Shown here: piece after piece, positions 48,725 to 56,021 of the stretch | How the letters are laid out: each line of letters opens with the position of its first letter | Numbering within the stretch: the stretch's first letter is position 1 | Source of the DNA: Pseudonocardiaceae bacterium YIM PH 21723 | GTDB taxonomy: Bacteria > Actinomycetota > Actinomycetes > Mycobacteriales > Pseudonocardiaceae | Length of the DNA: 62,841 nt | Assembly (NCBI GenBank): GCA_003600225.1 | Contig: QZFT01000049.1 | Coordinates: 1-62,841 of the forward strand | Direction of reading: 5' to 3' | Made by a program: the position numbers and the translations under genes | Notes under the pieces: generated by a model | Databases searched by the model: none | The model's input: the letters and a program-made list of their open reading frames with translations, nothing else | What the model was told of the DNA's origin: nothing

Positions 48725-50112
48725 CCTGGCTGGGCGTTCCGCCCTTCCCGCAGGCTGCTACCGAGGCACTGGCCGACGATCAGCTGCGAGCGAACCTGGC
48801 ACACGCCACCGGGCACATCCGCCGTAAGCGGGCGGCCGCGGTGGCCGAGGTGCCGGACTGGGAGAACCTCCGGGAACGGGCGACCGCGATCAAGAACCAG
48901 GTGCTGTCCAATTTGGACGGTTACCTGGAACAGCTGGAGCGCGCGGTGTCCGAGCGTGGCGGAATCGTGCACTGGGCCCGGGACGCCGCCGAGGCCAACG
49001 AGATCGTCATCCGGCTCACCAGGGCGGCCGGGGCCACCGAGGTGGTCAAGGTGAAATCCATGGCAACCGGCGAGATCGAGCTGAACGAGGCCCTGGCCGA
49101 AGCGGGGATCACCGCGACCGAGACGGACCTCGCCGAGCTGATCGTCCAATTGGGACAGGACCGGCCGTCGCACATCCTGGTGCCCGCGATCCACCGCAAC
49201 CGCACGGAGATCCGGGACATCTTCCGCGCCACCATGCCCGGCGCGGCCACGGTGTCCGACGAGCCCACCGACCTGGCCGAGGCCGCGCGCCGGCACCTGC
49301 GCCGCAAGTTCCTGTCCACTCCGGTCGCCGTCTCCGGGGCCAATTTCGCCGTCGCCGAGACCGGATCCATCGTGGTGGTGGAGTCGGAGGGCAACGGCCG
49401 GATGTGCCTGACGCTGCCGCAGACGCTGATCACCGTGATGGGCATCGAGAAACTGCTGCCCAGCTGGGACGACCTGGCCGTCTTCCTGCGCCTGCTGCCC
49501 CGGTCCTCCACGGCGGAGCGGATGAACCCGTACACCTCGGTGTGGACCGGCGTGACCCCCGGCGACGGCCCGCAGAACTTCCACCTGATCCTGCTGGACA
49601 ACGGCCGCACGGCGACGCTGGCCGACGAGGTGGGCCGGCAGGCGTTGCGCTGCATCCGCTGCTCCGCCTGCCTGAACGTCTGCCCGGTCTACGAACGCAC
49701 CGGTGGCCAGGCCTACGGCTCGGTCTACCCGGGTCCGATCGGCGCCATCCTCGCCCCGCAGTTGCAGGGCGGCCACGACAAGCAGATCGACTCGCTGCCG
49801 TACGCGTCCTCGCTGTGCGGCGCCTGTTTCGAGGTCTGCCCGGTGCGGATCGACATCCCCGAGGTGCTCACCCACCTCCGCGCGCAGGCCCCCAAGCCGG
49901 TCGGCGAATCGGTGTCGATGAAGGGCCTCGGCTGGATCATGTCCAGCCGCCGCCGCTACGAGGCCGCCCTGCGAGCCGGTTCGCTGGCCAGGCACCTGGG
50001 CCAGCGCGGCATCAACGCCCTACCCGGCGCCGCCGGCTGGACCGTCTCCCGGGACGCGCCGCTCCCAGCGCCGCAATCCTTCCGCGACTGGTACCGCGAA
50101 AACCGAAGTTGA
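48718..50112 (+). CDS. lutB: Iron-sulfur protein LutB
   Basis: A 464-residue subunit. The N-terminal LUD domain (about 60-290) contains VSGANFAVAETGSIVVVESE. The C-terminal ferredoxin-like part carries two 4Fe-4S motifs, CIRCSACLNVCPVY and CGACFEVCPVRIDIP. It would pass electrons from lactate to the respiratory chain with LutA and LutC. No lutC gene follows. The last codons (Arg-Ser-stop) lie in the left arm of palindrome family 1, so the element either generated or replaced the original C-terminus. Confidence 0.92.
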   Translation: MVTWLGVPPFPQAATEALADDQLRANLAHATGHIRRKRAAAVAEVPDWENLRERATAIKNQVLSNLDGYLEQLERAVSERGGIVHWARDAAEANEIVIRLTRAAGATEVVKVKSMATGEIELNEALAEAGITATETDLAELIVQLGQDRPSHILVPAIHRNRTEIRDIFRATMPGAATVSDEPTDLAEAARRHLRRKFLSTPVAVSGANFAVAETGSIVVVESEGNGRMCLTLPQTLITVMGIEKLLPSWDDLAVFLRLLPRSSTAERMNPYTSVWTGVTPGDGPQNFHLILLDNGRTATLADEVGRQALRCIRCSACLNVCPVYERTGGQAYGSVYPGPIGAILAPQLQGGHDKQIDSLPYASSLCGACFEVCPVRIDIPEVLTHLRAQAPKPVGESVSMKGLGWIMSSRRRYEAALRAGSLARHLGQRGINALPGAAGWTVSRDAPLPAPQSFRDWYRENRS

Positions 50113-50157
50113 CGATGTTCGCGGCGAGCAACGAGCCCCGAACATCGTCAACTTCGG
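50103..50157. repeat. Palindrome family 1, copy 4, overlapping the lutB stop
   Basis: CCGAAGTTGACGATGTTCG (50103-50121) pairs with CGAACATCGTCAACTTCGG (50139-50157). The left arm encodes the last two residues and the stop of LutB. The loop GCGGCGAGCAACGAGCC resembles that of the 12031 and 51848 copies. Confidence 0.88.
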
Positions 50158-50169
50158 GAGGCCTTCGCC

Positions 50170-51021
50170 TTACTTGAGCAGTTTCGACATCCGCCGGTCG
50201 GCCAGCGGCTTGCCGCCCGTCTGGCAGGTGGCGCAGTACTGGAAGCTGCGCTCCGCATAGGAGACCTCGCGCACGGTGTCCCCGCACACCGGGCACGGCA
50301 GCCCGGTCCGGCCGTGGACCCGCAACCCGGATCGCTTCTCGCCCTTTAACCGCGCCGCGTCCTGGCCCACCGACCGGTCCACCGCTGAGGTCAGGATCTC
50401 GGTCAGCGCGGCGTGCAGCGACTCCAGCTGCTCGGCGGTCAGCTTGCCCGCCGTCGCGAAGGGGGAGAGCTTGGCCAGGTGCAGGATCTCGTCCGAGTAC
50501 GCGTTGCCGATGCCCGCGATCGTCGACTGCTCGACCAGCACGGTCTTCAACCGCTCACCCCGGCCGGCGAACACCTCGGTCAACGCGTTGACGTCGAGGG
50601 ACAGCGCGTCCGGACCCAGTTTCGCGATGCCGGGCACCTGCTGTGGATCCTCGACGACGTACACCGCGAGCCGCTTCTGAGTACCCGCCTCGGTGAGGTC
50701 GAACCCGGGCCCGCCGAGGTGCGCCCGCAGCGCGATCGGCCCCTTGCCCGGCTTCGGCGGCGCGGGGGACAGCGAGTCAGCCCACCGCAACCAGCCGGCC
50801 CGGGACAGATGGGTGACCAGGTGCAACCCGTCGCAGTCCAGATCCAGGAACTTGCCGTGCCGGCCCGCGCCGGTGATCGGCCTGCCATGCAGCGCCGACC
50901 ACGGCGGGTCGAAGGTCTTCAGTGCCGACATCGACGCGAGGTCGACCCGCGCGACGGTTCGCCCCACCGCGTTCTCGCGGAGGAAGTGAGCGAGCGCCTC
51001 GACCTCGGGAAGTTCCGGCAA
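50170..51021 (-). CDS. Fpg/Nei-family DNA glycosylase
   Basis: A 283-residue base-excision repair enzyme that removes oxidised bases and nicks the strand. Pro2-Glu3 (MPELPEVEALAHFL) is the catalytic N-terminus. The helix-two-turn-helix region is IAGIGNAYSDEILHLAKLSP. The zinc finger is CPVCGDTVREVSY...YCATCQTGGKPL with four Cys. A Lys in the beta-hairpin near residue 57 (HGKFLDLD) fits. Length and finger fit either MutM or a Nei-like enzyme; actinomycetes have several, so no symbol is assigned. The upstream membrane-protein stop is three bases away, making an operon. Confidence 0.92.
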   Translation of the reverse strand: MPELPEVEALAHFLRENAVGRTVARVDLASMSALKTFDPPWSALHGRPITGAGRHGKFLDLDCDGLHLVTHLSRAGWLRWADSLSPAPPKPGKGPIALRAHLGGPGFDLTEAGTQKRLAVYVVEDPQQVPGIAKLGPDALSLDVNALTEVFAGRGERLKTVLVEQSTIAGIGNAYSDEILHLAKLSPFATAGKLTAEQLESLHAALTEILTSAVDRSVGQDAARLKGEKRSGLRVHGRTGLPCPVCGDTVREVSYAERSFQYCATCQTGGKPLADRRMSKLLK

Positions 51022-51024
51022 CGG

Positions 51025-51462
51025 CTACTCGATGAGCTGCAGCGGGCCGCGGAAGTCCGGCTCGGAGTAGACCTCGATGTTGCGCGCGATCTTGGCGACC
51101 TCCTGGCGCACCGCGAACACGCCCCGGATGGTGCCCACCCAGCGCTGCGGCGGACGCTCGTCGGCGTCACCGGGGGTCTCGGCCACCACCCGCCACGGGC
51201 GGCGCAGGACCCAGCGGGCCGGGAAGAACATCATGGCCAGGATCAGGGCCAGAACGAGCCAGGGCGGTACGAACACGCCTTCCGGCGTCCACACGATCAG
51301 GCCGACGGCCAGCAGTGCGACGAGCACCGCCATGCCTACTCCGGCGCCACGTCCGCCTGCCACGTCGTGTTCGAAGTCGTCCGACGTAGCGGGGTTCGTC
51401 CATTCCAGCTGGGAACGAACGGTCCACATACGCCCGTCCGCACCTTTGACGAGCCGCGTCAT
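51025..51462 (-). CDS. Conserved membrane protein of unknown function
   Basis: A 145-residue protein with two membrane helices at about 45-60 (GVGMAVLVALLAVGLIVW) and 67-82 (VPPWLVLALILAMMFFP). These are flanked by a cytosolic N-terminus (MTRLVKGADGRMWTVRSQLE) and a C-terminal soluble part ending in LQLIE. I do not recognise a named family. GGAGG sits five bases before ATG 51462, which decides against the longer GTG start at 51474. It is cotranscribed with the glycosylase. Confidence 0.75.
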   Translation of the reverse strand: MTRLVKGADGRMWTVRSQLEWTNPATSDDFEHDVAGGRGAGVGMAVLVALLAVGLIVWTPEGVFVPPWLVLALILAMMFFPARWVLRRPWRVVAETPGDADERPPQRWVGTIRGVFAVRQEVAKIARNIEVYSEPDFRGPLQLIE

Positions 51463-51716
51463 CGCTGCCTCCACATACCGGTGACTGAGCGTGATTCCAC
51501 GGTACCGTGGTTTGGACCGGTCGCGTAGGTGAAACTGTGGAGCACCGAACCTCCGTCGTGCAGGCCCTGTAGTCGCTCAGGGTCATGCGCCATTGTCCTC
51601 GGCCCCCGAACCTATCGGGCATGTGGGTTACCCGCACCCCGTTCACCTGCGCGGACGGTAAAACGGGACCCCCCTGAAACACCCCCTCGAAAAGCCTGCT
51701 AAATTATCTCTCGTAG

Positions 51717-51789
51717 GCGGATGTAGCGCAGTTGGTAGCGCATCACCTTGCCAAGGTGAGGGTCGCGAGTTCGAGTCTCGTCATCCGCT
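51717..51789 (+). tRNA. tRNA-Gly (anticodon GCC)
   Basis: A 73-nt cloverleaf. The acceptor stem GCGGATG pairs with CATCCGC and the discriminator base is T, as expected for bacterial tRNA-Gly. The D-arm is GCGCAGTTGGTAGCGC, the anticodon loop is TTGCCAA in stem CACC...GGTG, and the T-arm contains GTTCGAGTC. CCA is not encoded. A -10-like TAAATT lies shortly upstream (about 51700), and a strong terminator follows at 51799. Confidence 0.96.
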
Positions 51790-51798
51790 CAGGGCTGA

Positions 51799-51832
51799 GG
51801 GCCCCTGTTCGCAGAAAGCGCGAACAGGGGCC
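51799..51832 (+). terminator. Terminator after tRNA-Gly
   Basis: GGGCCCCTGTTCGC (51799-51812) pairs perfectly with GCGAACAGGGGCCC (51819-51832), loop AGAAAG. It ends with CTTC rather than a long T-run. Confidence 0.75.
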
Positions 51833-51847
51833 CTTCGCCATATCTGT

Positions 51848-51902
51848 CCGAAGTTGACGATGTTCGCGGCGAGGAACGAGCCCCGAACATCGTCAACTTC
51901 GG
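51848..51902. repeat. Palindrome family 1, copy 5
   Basis: CCGAAGTTGACGATGTTCG (51848-51866) pairs with CGAACATCGTCAACTTCGG (51884-51902), separated by a 17-nt loop (CGGCGAGGAACGAGCCC). The arms are identical to the lutB copy. It lies between the tRNA terminator and the end of the DUF4232-like gene. Confidence 0.88.
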
Positions 51903-51910
51903 GACTTCTT

Positions 51911-52381
51911 TCAGCTGTGCAGAGGTGCGACTTCCAGCTGGTTCTGCCATACCGAGCTGTGCTTCCAGGGGACGGTTTTCGCCGGCTGACCTGGGAAGGT
52001 GACCTCCAGCTGAGTGGGTACCGGAGTTGGGCCGTTGATCGAGTCTGGTCCGCCCTGCCACATCATGGGGATGGCGAACGGGCTTCCCGGGTTCAGGTTT
52101 GTTGCGCCCTCCACCGGCCGTAGGTCATGCAGCACCGTGGTTTCGGTGGGTTGGCCGTTGGACAGGATCAGCCGGAGTGCCGGGTCGCCGGTTAGCGCAC
52201 AGGCCTGAGCTCCGGTGTTGGTGATGGCCAGGTGACCATCGATCTCTGGTAGCTGGCCTGCGTCTCGGACCATGGATATGGCCAGGTGATCTGGTTGGCA
52301 GATCTCCGTTGAGGTGGCCTGGGCCGGGGCCGTGATGGCTCCGGCCAGGAGTGTTGCCGTGGTCAGGGCTCGTATCAACAT
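51911..52381 (-). CDS. DUF4232-like secreted protein, member 1
   Basis: A 156-residue exported protein. Signal peptide MLIRALTTATLLAGAITAPA is followed by QATSTEICQPDHLAISMVRD. The body has a cysteine pair (EICQ; ACALTG) and the immunoglobulin-like DUF4232 pattern (GHLAITNTGAQACALTGDPA). DUF4232 proteins are abundant small secreted or lipid-anchored actinomycete proteins of unknown function. Weaker than members 2 and 3 in the C-terminal half. It is downstream of member 2 on the same strand, 12 bases after its stop. Confidence 0.7.
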   Translation of the reverse strand: MLIRALTTATLLAGAITAPAQATSTEICQPDHLAISMVRDAGQLPEIDGHLAITNTGAQACALTGDPALRLILSNGQPTETTVLHDLRPVEGATNLNPGSPFAIPMMWQGGPDSINGPTPVPTQLEVTFPGQPAKTVPWKHSSVWQNQLEVAPLHS

Positions 52382-52393
52382 GTCGACACGGGC

Positions 52394-52894
52394 TTACAGG
52401 CGGTAGAAGGCGCTGGTGTCGATGGCGCCGAAACCACAGACGGGGCCGCCGTTCCAGGCGGTGTGCACCGGGGTGGTCTCGTCCGGCGGGATGACCTGGA
52501 GGGTGTCCGCGATGGGCTGGCACGGGGTGTCCTCCGGCTCGCCCTCGTGGGCGACCGCGGTCCAGTGCAGGTTGGTGGCGGCGGCCTGGTTCGGCTGCAA
52601 CGTCACCGTGGCCGGGCCGGGCTGGCCGGTCCACTGGGCCTGGGTGGCCACTGCGGCGCCCGCCTTGGTCAACTGCAGGCCCGGGAAGCCGTAGAGGGTG
52701 CAGGCTTCGAGGCCGGAGTTGGTCGCCACCAGGTGGGCGTACCGGTTGCCGGCGCCCGCGCCGTCGTTGACCAGGCCGATGCGCAACTGGTCGGAGTGAC
52801 AGCGGTCGATCGCCGGTGCGGCGCTCGCCGGAACGGCGAACAGACCGGTCACCAGCAGCGCGCCGGCCAGAGCGGCAATGGTGCGAGTCTTCAT
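52394..52894 (-). CDS. DUF4232 family secreted protein, member 2
   Basis: A 166-residue protein. The signal peptide MKTRTIAALAGALLVTGLFA ends at VPASA. DUF4232 features are DRCHSDQLRIGLVND, a Cys in GLEACTLYGFPGLQL, LQPNQAAATNLHWTAV, and a paired Cys in DTPCQPIADTLQVIPPDE and GPVCGF. It ends AFYRL. It is a close paralogue of member 3 across the divergent gap (ends VFYRL). ATG 52894 follows AAGGGGGAGAA. The role is unknown. Confidence 0.85.
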   Translation of the reverse strand: MKTRTIAALAGALLVTGLFAVPASAAPAIDRCHSDQLRIGLVNDGAGAGNRYAHLVATNSGLEACTLYGFPGLQLTKAGAAVATQAQWTGQPGPATVTLQPNQAAATNLHWTAVAHEGEPEDTPCQPIADTLQVIPPDETTPVHTAWNGGPVCGFGAIDTSAFYRL

Positions 52895-53067
52895 TTCTCC
52901 CCCTTAGATGGATCCCTTTGGATCGCTAATGAATGGACGTTCCAGGCCACCCCGGGGTTGTTCACGCTCGGCCACAGCCGAAATCCGCACCCATTCGTGT
53001 GACGCGCGCAACACCGGGCCGGGCACCACGCGTCCCTTGGACATCAGTGTTCTGAGGGGAGAAGGCC

Positions 53068-53574
53068 ATGTCCTTAGCGAAATACGCCGTCGCCGCACTC
53101 GCCGTGCTCGGTCTGGCGGCCGTGGTCCCGGTGGCCAGTGCGGCACCGGCGGTCGAGCGATGTCACACGAACAACGTGCGGGCCGGCTTCGTCGCCGGCG
53201 ACCCGGGGGCCGGGCAGCGCGGCGGCCAGCTGGTCCTGGTCAACCAGGGGCCGGCCACCTGCACCATCCACGGCTTCCCCGGCCTGCAACTGCAGGAGGC
53301 CATGGGTACACCGCTGCCCACCACCGCCGTGTGGGACTGGCCGCCGGTGACGCCGACGACGATCACGCTGCTGCCCAATCAGGCGGCGGCGACCAACCTG
53401 CACTGGTCGGTGGTGCCCGGCGACGGGGACGACCAGACGGGTCCCTGCCAGCCGACGGCCTCGCACCTGGCGATCATCCCGCCGGACGAGTCGGTCCAGA
53501 CGCGCATGGTGTGGGCATACGGCCCTGTCTGTTCCCAGGGCCGCCTGCACACGAGCGTCTTCTACCGGTTGTAG
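53068..53574 (+). CDS. DUF4232 family secreted protein, member 3
   Basis: A 168-residue protein. Signal peptide MSLAKYAVAALAVLGLAAVV is followed by PVASAAPAVERCHTNNVRAG. Conserved blocks shared with member 2 are TCTIHGFPGLQLQ, LLPNQAAATNLHWSVV, GPCQPTASHLAIIPPDESV and GPVCSQGRLHTSVFYRL. ATG 53068 follows GGGGAGAAGGCC. The two paralogues are divergent across a 173-bp gap that should hold both promoters. An inverted duplication is the likeliest origin. Confidence 0.85.
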   Translation: MSLAKYAVAALAVLGLAAVVPVASAAPAVERCHTNNVRAGFVAGDPGAGQRGGQLVLVNQGPATCTIHGFPGLQLQEAMGTPLPTTAVWDWPPVTPTTITLLPNQAAATNLHWSVVPGDGDDQTGPCQPTASHLAIIPPDESVQTRMVWAYGPVCSQGRLHTSVFYRL

Positions 53575-53578
53575 CCGG

Positions 53579-53809
53579 TCAGCGGCGGACCATCTGCACG
53601 ATGGTGGTGCTGCGCTGACCCAGTGAGCCGAAGGTCCAGTTCCCGGCCGCGACCGGGATGGCATCGGTGGGCAGCACCGCGAGCCGGTGCTCGCTCTGCT
53701 CGGCCACGTGGGCGGCGGCGGGCGCCGCCGAGGCGAGAGGTGCGAACAGACCGGTCAGCAGTACGCCGCCCAGCACGGCGGCGGCGAGACGCTGGTGCTT
53801 GCGTGACAT
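53579..53809 (-). CDS. Small secreted protein of unknown function
   Basis: A 76-residue protein. Signal peptide MSRKHQRLAAAVLGGVLLTG is followed by LFAPLASAAPAAAHVAEQSE. The mature part is about 45 residues, without Cys, ending TTIVQMVRR. AGGAGG lies six bases before ATG 53809, so translation is well supported. It is convergent with DUF4232 member 3, with five bases between the stops. No family is recognised. Confidence 0.7.
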   Translation of the reverse strand: MSRKHQRLAAAVLGGVLLTGLFAPLASAAPAAAHVAEQSEHRLAVLPTDAIPVAAGNWTFGSLGQRSTTIVQMVRR

Positions 53810-53900
53810 GGCATGCCTCCTAGGGAGATCGAATCGCCTTAGGAGGACGTCTCGCCGCTCGCCGGGGTTGTGCCCCGGCGCCTGAGGAACTGCTGAGGGT

Positions 53901-55085
53901 TCAGCCCTTCCAGTGCGGGCCGCGCCGGGCCCAGGACCACGCGTAGCGCTCGTCCTCGGACGCCACCGCGGCCTCGCCCAGCTGGAGCGGGCGGAAGGTG
54001 TCGATCATCACCGCGGTCTCGTTGAAGAACTCCGCACCCAGCGAGGCTTCGACGGCGCCGGGGGCCGGGCCGTGGGAGCAGCCGGACGGGTGCAGCGAGA
54101 TGGAGCCGATGTCGATGCCCGAGCCCTTGCGCGCCTCGTAGTTGCCGCCCACGTAGAACATGAACTCGTCGGAGTCCACGTTGGCGTGGTTGTACGGCAC
54201 CGGCACCGACAGCGGGTGGTAGTCGACCTTGCGCGGGCAGAACGAGCACACCACGAAGTTCGGGCCCTCGAAGGTCTGGTGCACCGGCGGCGGCTGGTGC
54301 ACGCGACCGGTGATCGGCTCGAAGTCGCGGATGTTGAACACCCACGGATACAGGCAGCCATCCCAGCCGACGACGTCGAACGGGTGATTCGCGTAGGTGA
54401 ATTTTGTGAGACCGGCGCGGTGACGGACGAGAACGTCGACGTCTTCCTGTTCCACCACAAGGGGTTCGGATGGCCCCCGGATGTCCCGTTCGCAGTACGG
54501 AGAGTGCTCCAGGAACTGACCCTTGGTCGACAGGTAGCGCTTCGGCGGGCCGATGTGCCCGGTCGCCTCCACGGTCAGGATCCGCAGCTCGTCGGACGGC
54601 AGCACGCGGTAGGTGGTCGAGGTCGGGAGGACCACGTAATCACCCTCGCCGACGGTCAGCGGACCGTAGATCGTCTCGATCACTCCGGTGCCGGCCTGGA
54701 TGTACAGCAGCTCGTCCCCGGCGGCGTTCCGGTACAGCGGCGACACCGCGGTCGCGGCGACAAAACCAATGGTCACATCGGCATTCGAGGACAGCACCCG
54801 GCGACCGGTGACCGCGTCCACCTCGGCCGGAGAGTCCCATTTGAGATCCTGGGTCCGGAACGCGCGCGGCTTCAGCGGGAGGTTCGGCACCGTCTCGCTT
54901 CTGGTGTCCGGAACGGTCTGCGAATCGATGATCGCCGTGGGCAGATAACGGTGGTAGAGCAGGGCGGAATCGGAGGAGAACCCCTCAACGCCCATCAGCT
55001 CCTCGGCGTACAGGCCACCCTCCGGATTGCGGAATTGGGTGTGCCGTTTTGCGGGGATCTCACCCACGCTTCGGTAGTACGGCAT
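53901..55085 (-). CDS. hmgA: Homogentisate 1,2-dioxygenase
   Basis: A 394-residue non-haem Fe(II) dioxygenase that opens the homogentisate ring to maleylacetoacetate in tyrosine breakdown. The start MPYYRSVGEIPAKRHTQFRN is the actinomycete family start. Metal-site and substrate blocks include PPVHQTFEGPNFVVCSFCPR, VPYNHANVDSDEFMFYVGGN and SLHPSGCSHGPAPGAVEASL. ATG 55085 is preceded by GGAGAGA at good spacing; a longer frame to 55130 lacks one. It is divergent from the 55146-57903 operon, sharing a 60-bp control region with an inverted repeat. Confidence 0.94.
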   Translation of the reverse strand: MPYYRSVGEIPAKRHTQFRNPEGGLYAEELMGVEGFSSDSALLYHRYLPTAIIDSQTVPDTRSETVPNLPLKPRAFRTQDLKWDSPAEVDAVTGRRVLSSNADVTIGFVAATAVSPLYRNAAGDELLYIQAGTGVIETIYGPLTVGEGDYVVLPTSTTYRVLPSDELRILTVEATGHIGPPKRYLSTKGQFLEHSPYCERDIRGPSEPLVVEQEDVDVLVRHRAGLTKFTYANHPFDVVGWDGCLYPWVFNIRDFEPITGRVHQPPPVHQTFEGPNFVVCSFCPRKVDYHPLSVPVPYNHANVDSDEFMFYVGGNYEARKGSGIDIGSISLHPSGCSHGPAPGAVEASLGAEFFNETAVMIDTFRPLQLGEAAVASEDERYAWSWARRGPHWKG

Positions 55086-55130
55086 TGCTCTCTCCGGGTG
55101 TTCGCTTACCGGACATGTTTGTTCAGTCAC

Positions 55131-55151
55131 TGATACGCTACTAGCGTGTCA
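55131..55151. promoter_or_regulatory. 21-bp inverted-repeat operator of the tyrosine catabolic cluster
   Basis: TGATACGCTA-C-TAGCGTGTCA matches its own complement at 9 of 10 paired positions. It lies in the hmgA/55146 control region and overlaps the GTG start of the 55146 gene. It is a probable binding site of the IclR-type regulator encoded at the end of the operon. Confidence 0.6.
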
Positions 55152-56021
55152 GCCGTGTCAAGCGCCGTCGAACTTCGTGCCCCTGGTCCACGCGGTACAC
55201 CGCCTCTTCTTGCGAGGCTGGTTGACGATGCCGCGCTGTTCCCACCGGGCAGTGCGTCCATGCCCGACGCGATCAAAGGCCACCTGGCCGGTCGCACCGG
55301 GGAATGGGCCGGTGTCGTGGGTCTTTTCCTGTGCCCTGCTTCCCGTCTGCCCGAGCTGATCACCGAACTGATCAAGGCCAAGCCGGTCAAGCCGGTCGGA
55401 CTCTCGCTGGTCGTCGACACCGGTCTCGGTGGCGTCCCGAAGGCGGTGTCCATCGTCGAATCCCGTAGCGAACTCCTCGCGCTGCGGATGGTCGAGATGC
55501 CCGCGCCCGCGGACGTCGACGAGGTCTGGCTGGAGCGGGTCAACGAGTTCGTGCCCGAGGACGTGATCCGTGTCGTCGAGCCACGGCGCGGCGGTGCGGC
55601 CTGGCTGGACGGCATCCGCAAGGTCGCCGAGTTCGGCTGCTGGCCGAAGCTGCGCTGCGGTGGCCTGACCGCCGAGGCCTTCCCGGCCATCGACGACATC
55701 GCTGACTTCCTCGCCGTTGCCAGCACCACCGGTGTGCCGTTCAAGGCCACCGCCGGCCTGCACAACGCGGTCCGGCACACCAGCGAGGAAGACGGCTTCA
55801 CCCACCACGGCTTCCTGAACCTGCTGGTCGCCACCGCGCGCTCGCTCTCCGGTGGTGACGTGCGGGAGGCCCTGGCCAGCGAAGACGGTGAGGCCCTGGC
55901 CAAGGAGGCCACCGAGCTGTCCGAGCAGGCCGCGCACGCGGTGCGTGGCGTGTTCGCCTCCTACGGATCGTGCTCGCTGGCCGACCCGATCAAGGACCTG
56001 GAAGGCCTGGGACTCCTGTAA
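55146..56021 (+). CDS. Conserved protein of the homogentisate cluster, function unknown
   Basis: A 291-residue soluble protein of unknown function. It opens with LLARLVDDAALFPPGSASMP. Its repeated beta/alpha pattern (GLSLVVDTGLGGVPKAVSIV, ALRMVEMPAPADVDEVW, WPKLRCGGLTAEAFP, PFKATAGLHNAVRHTSEEDG) suggests a TIM-barrel-like fold. GLHNAVRHTSEEDGFTHHGF is the most distinctive block. I recall such genes next to fumarylacetoacetase in actinomycetes. GTG 55146 sits just after a -10-like sequence and may be leaderless. The stop overlaps the fahA ATG (TAATG), so it is translationally coupled. It could be an isomerase or ring-cleavage helper, but this is not shown. Confidence 0.75.
   Translation: MSAVSSAVELRAPGPRGTPPLLARLVDDAALFPPGSASMPDAIKGHLAGRTGEWAGVVGLFLCPASRLPELITELIKAKPVKPVGLSLVVDTGLGGVPKAVSIVESRSELLALRMVEMPAPADVDEVWLERVNEFVPEDVIRVVEPRRGGAAWLDGIRKVAEFGCWPKLRCGGLTAEAFPAIDDIADFLAVASTTGVPFKATAGLHNAVRHTSEEDGFTHHGFLNLLVATARSLSGGDVREALASEDGEALAKEATELSEQAAHAVRGVFASYGSCSLADPIKDLEGLGLL

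Noticed and set aside
6608-51902. Palindromes as a CRISPR array
   Set aside because: The copies are kilobases apart with no spacers and no cas genes.
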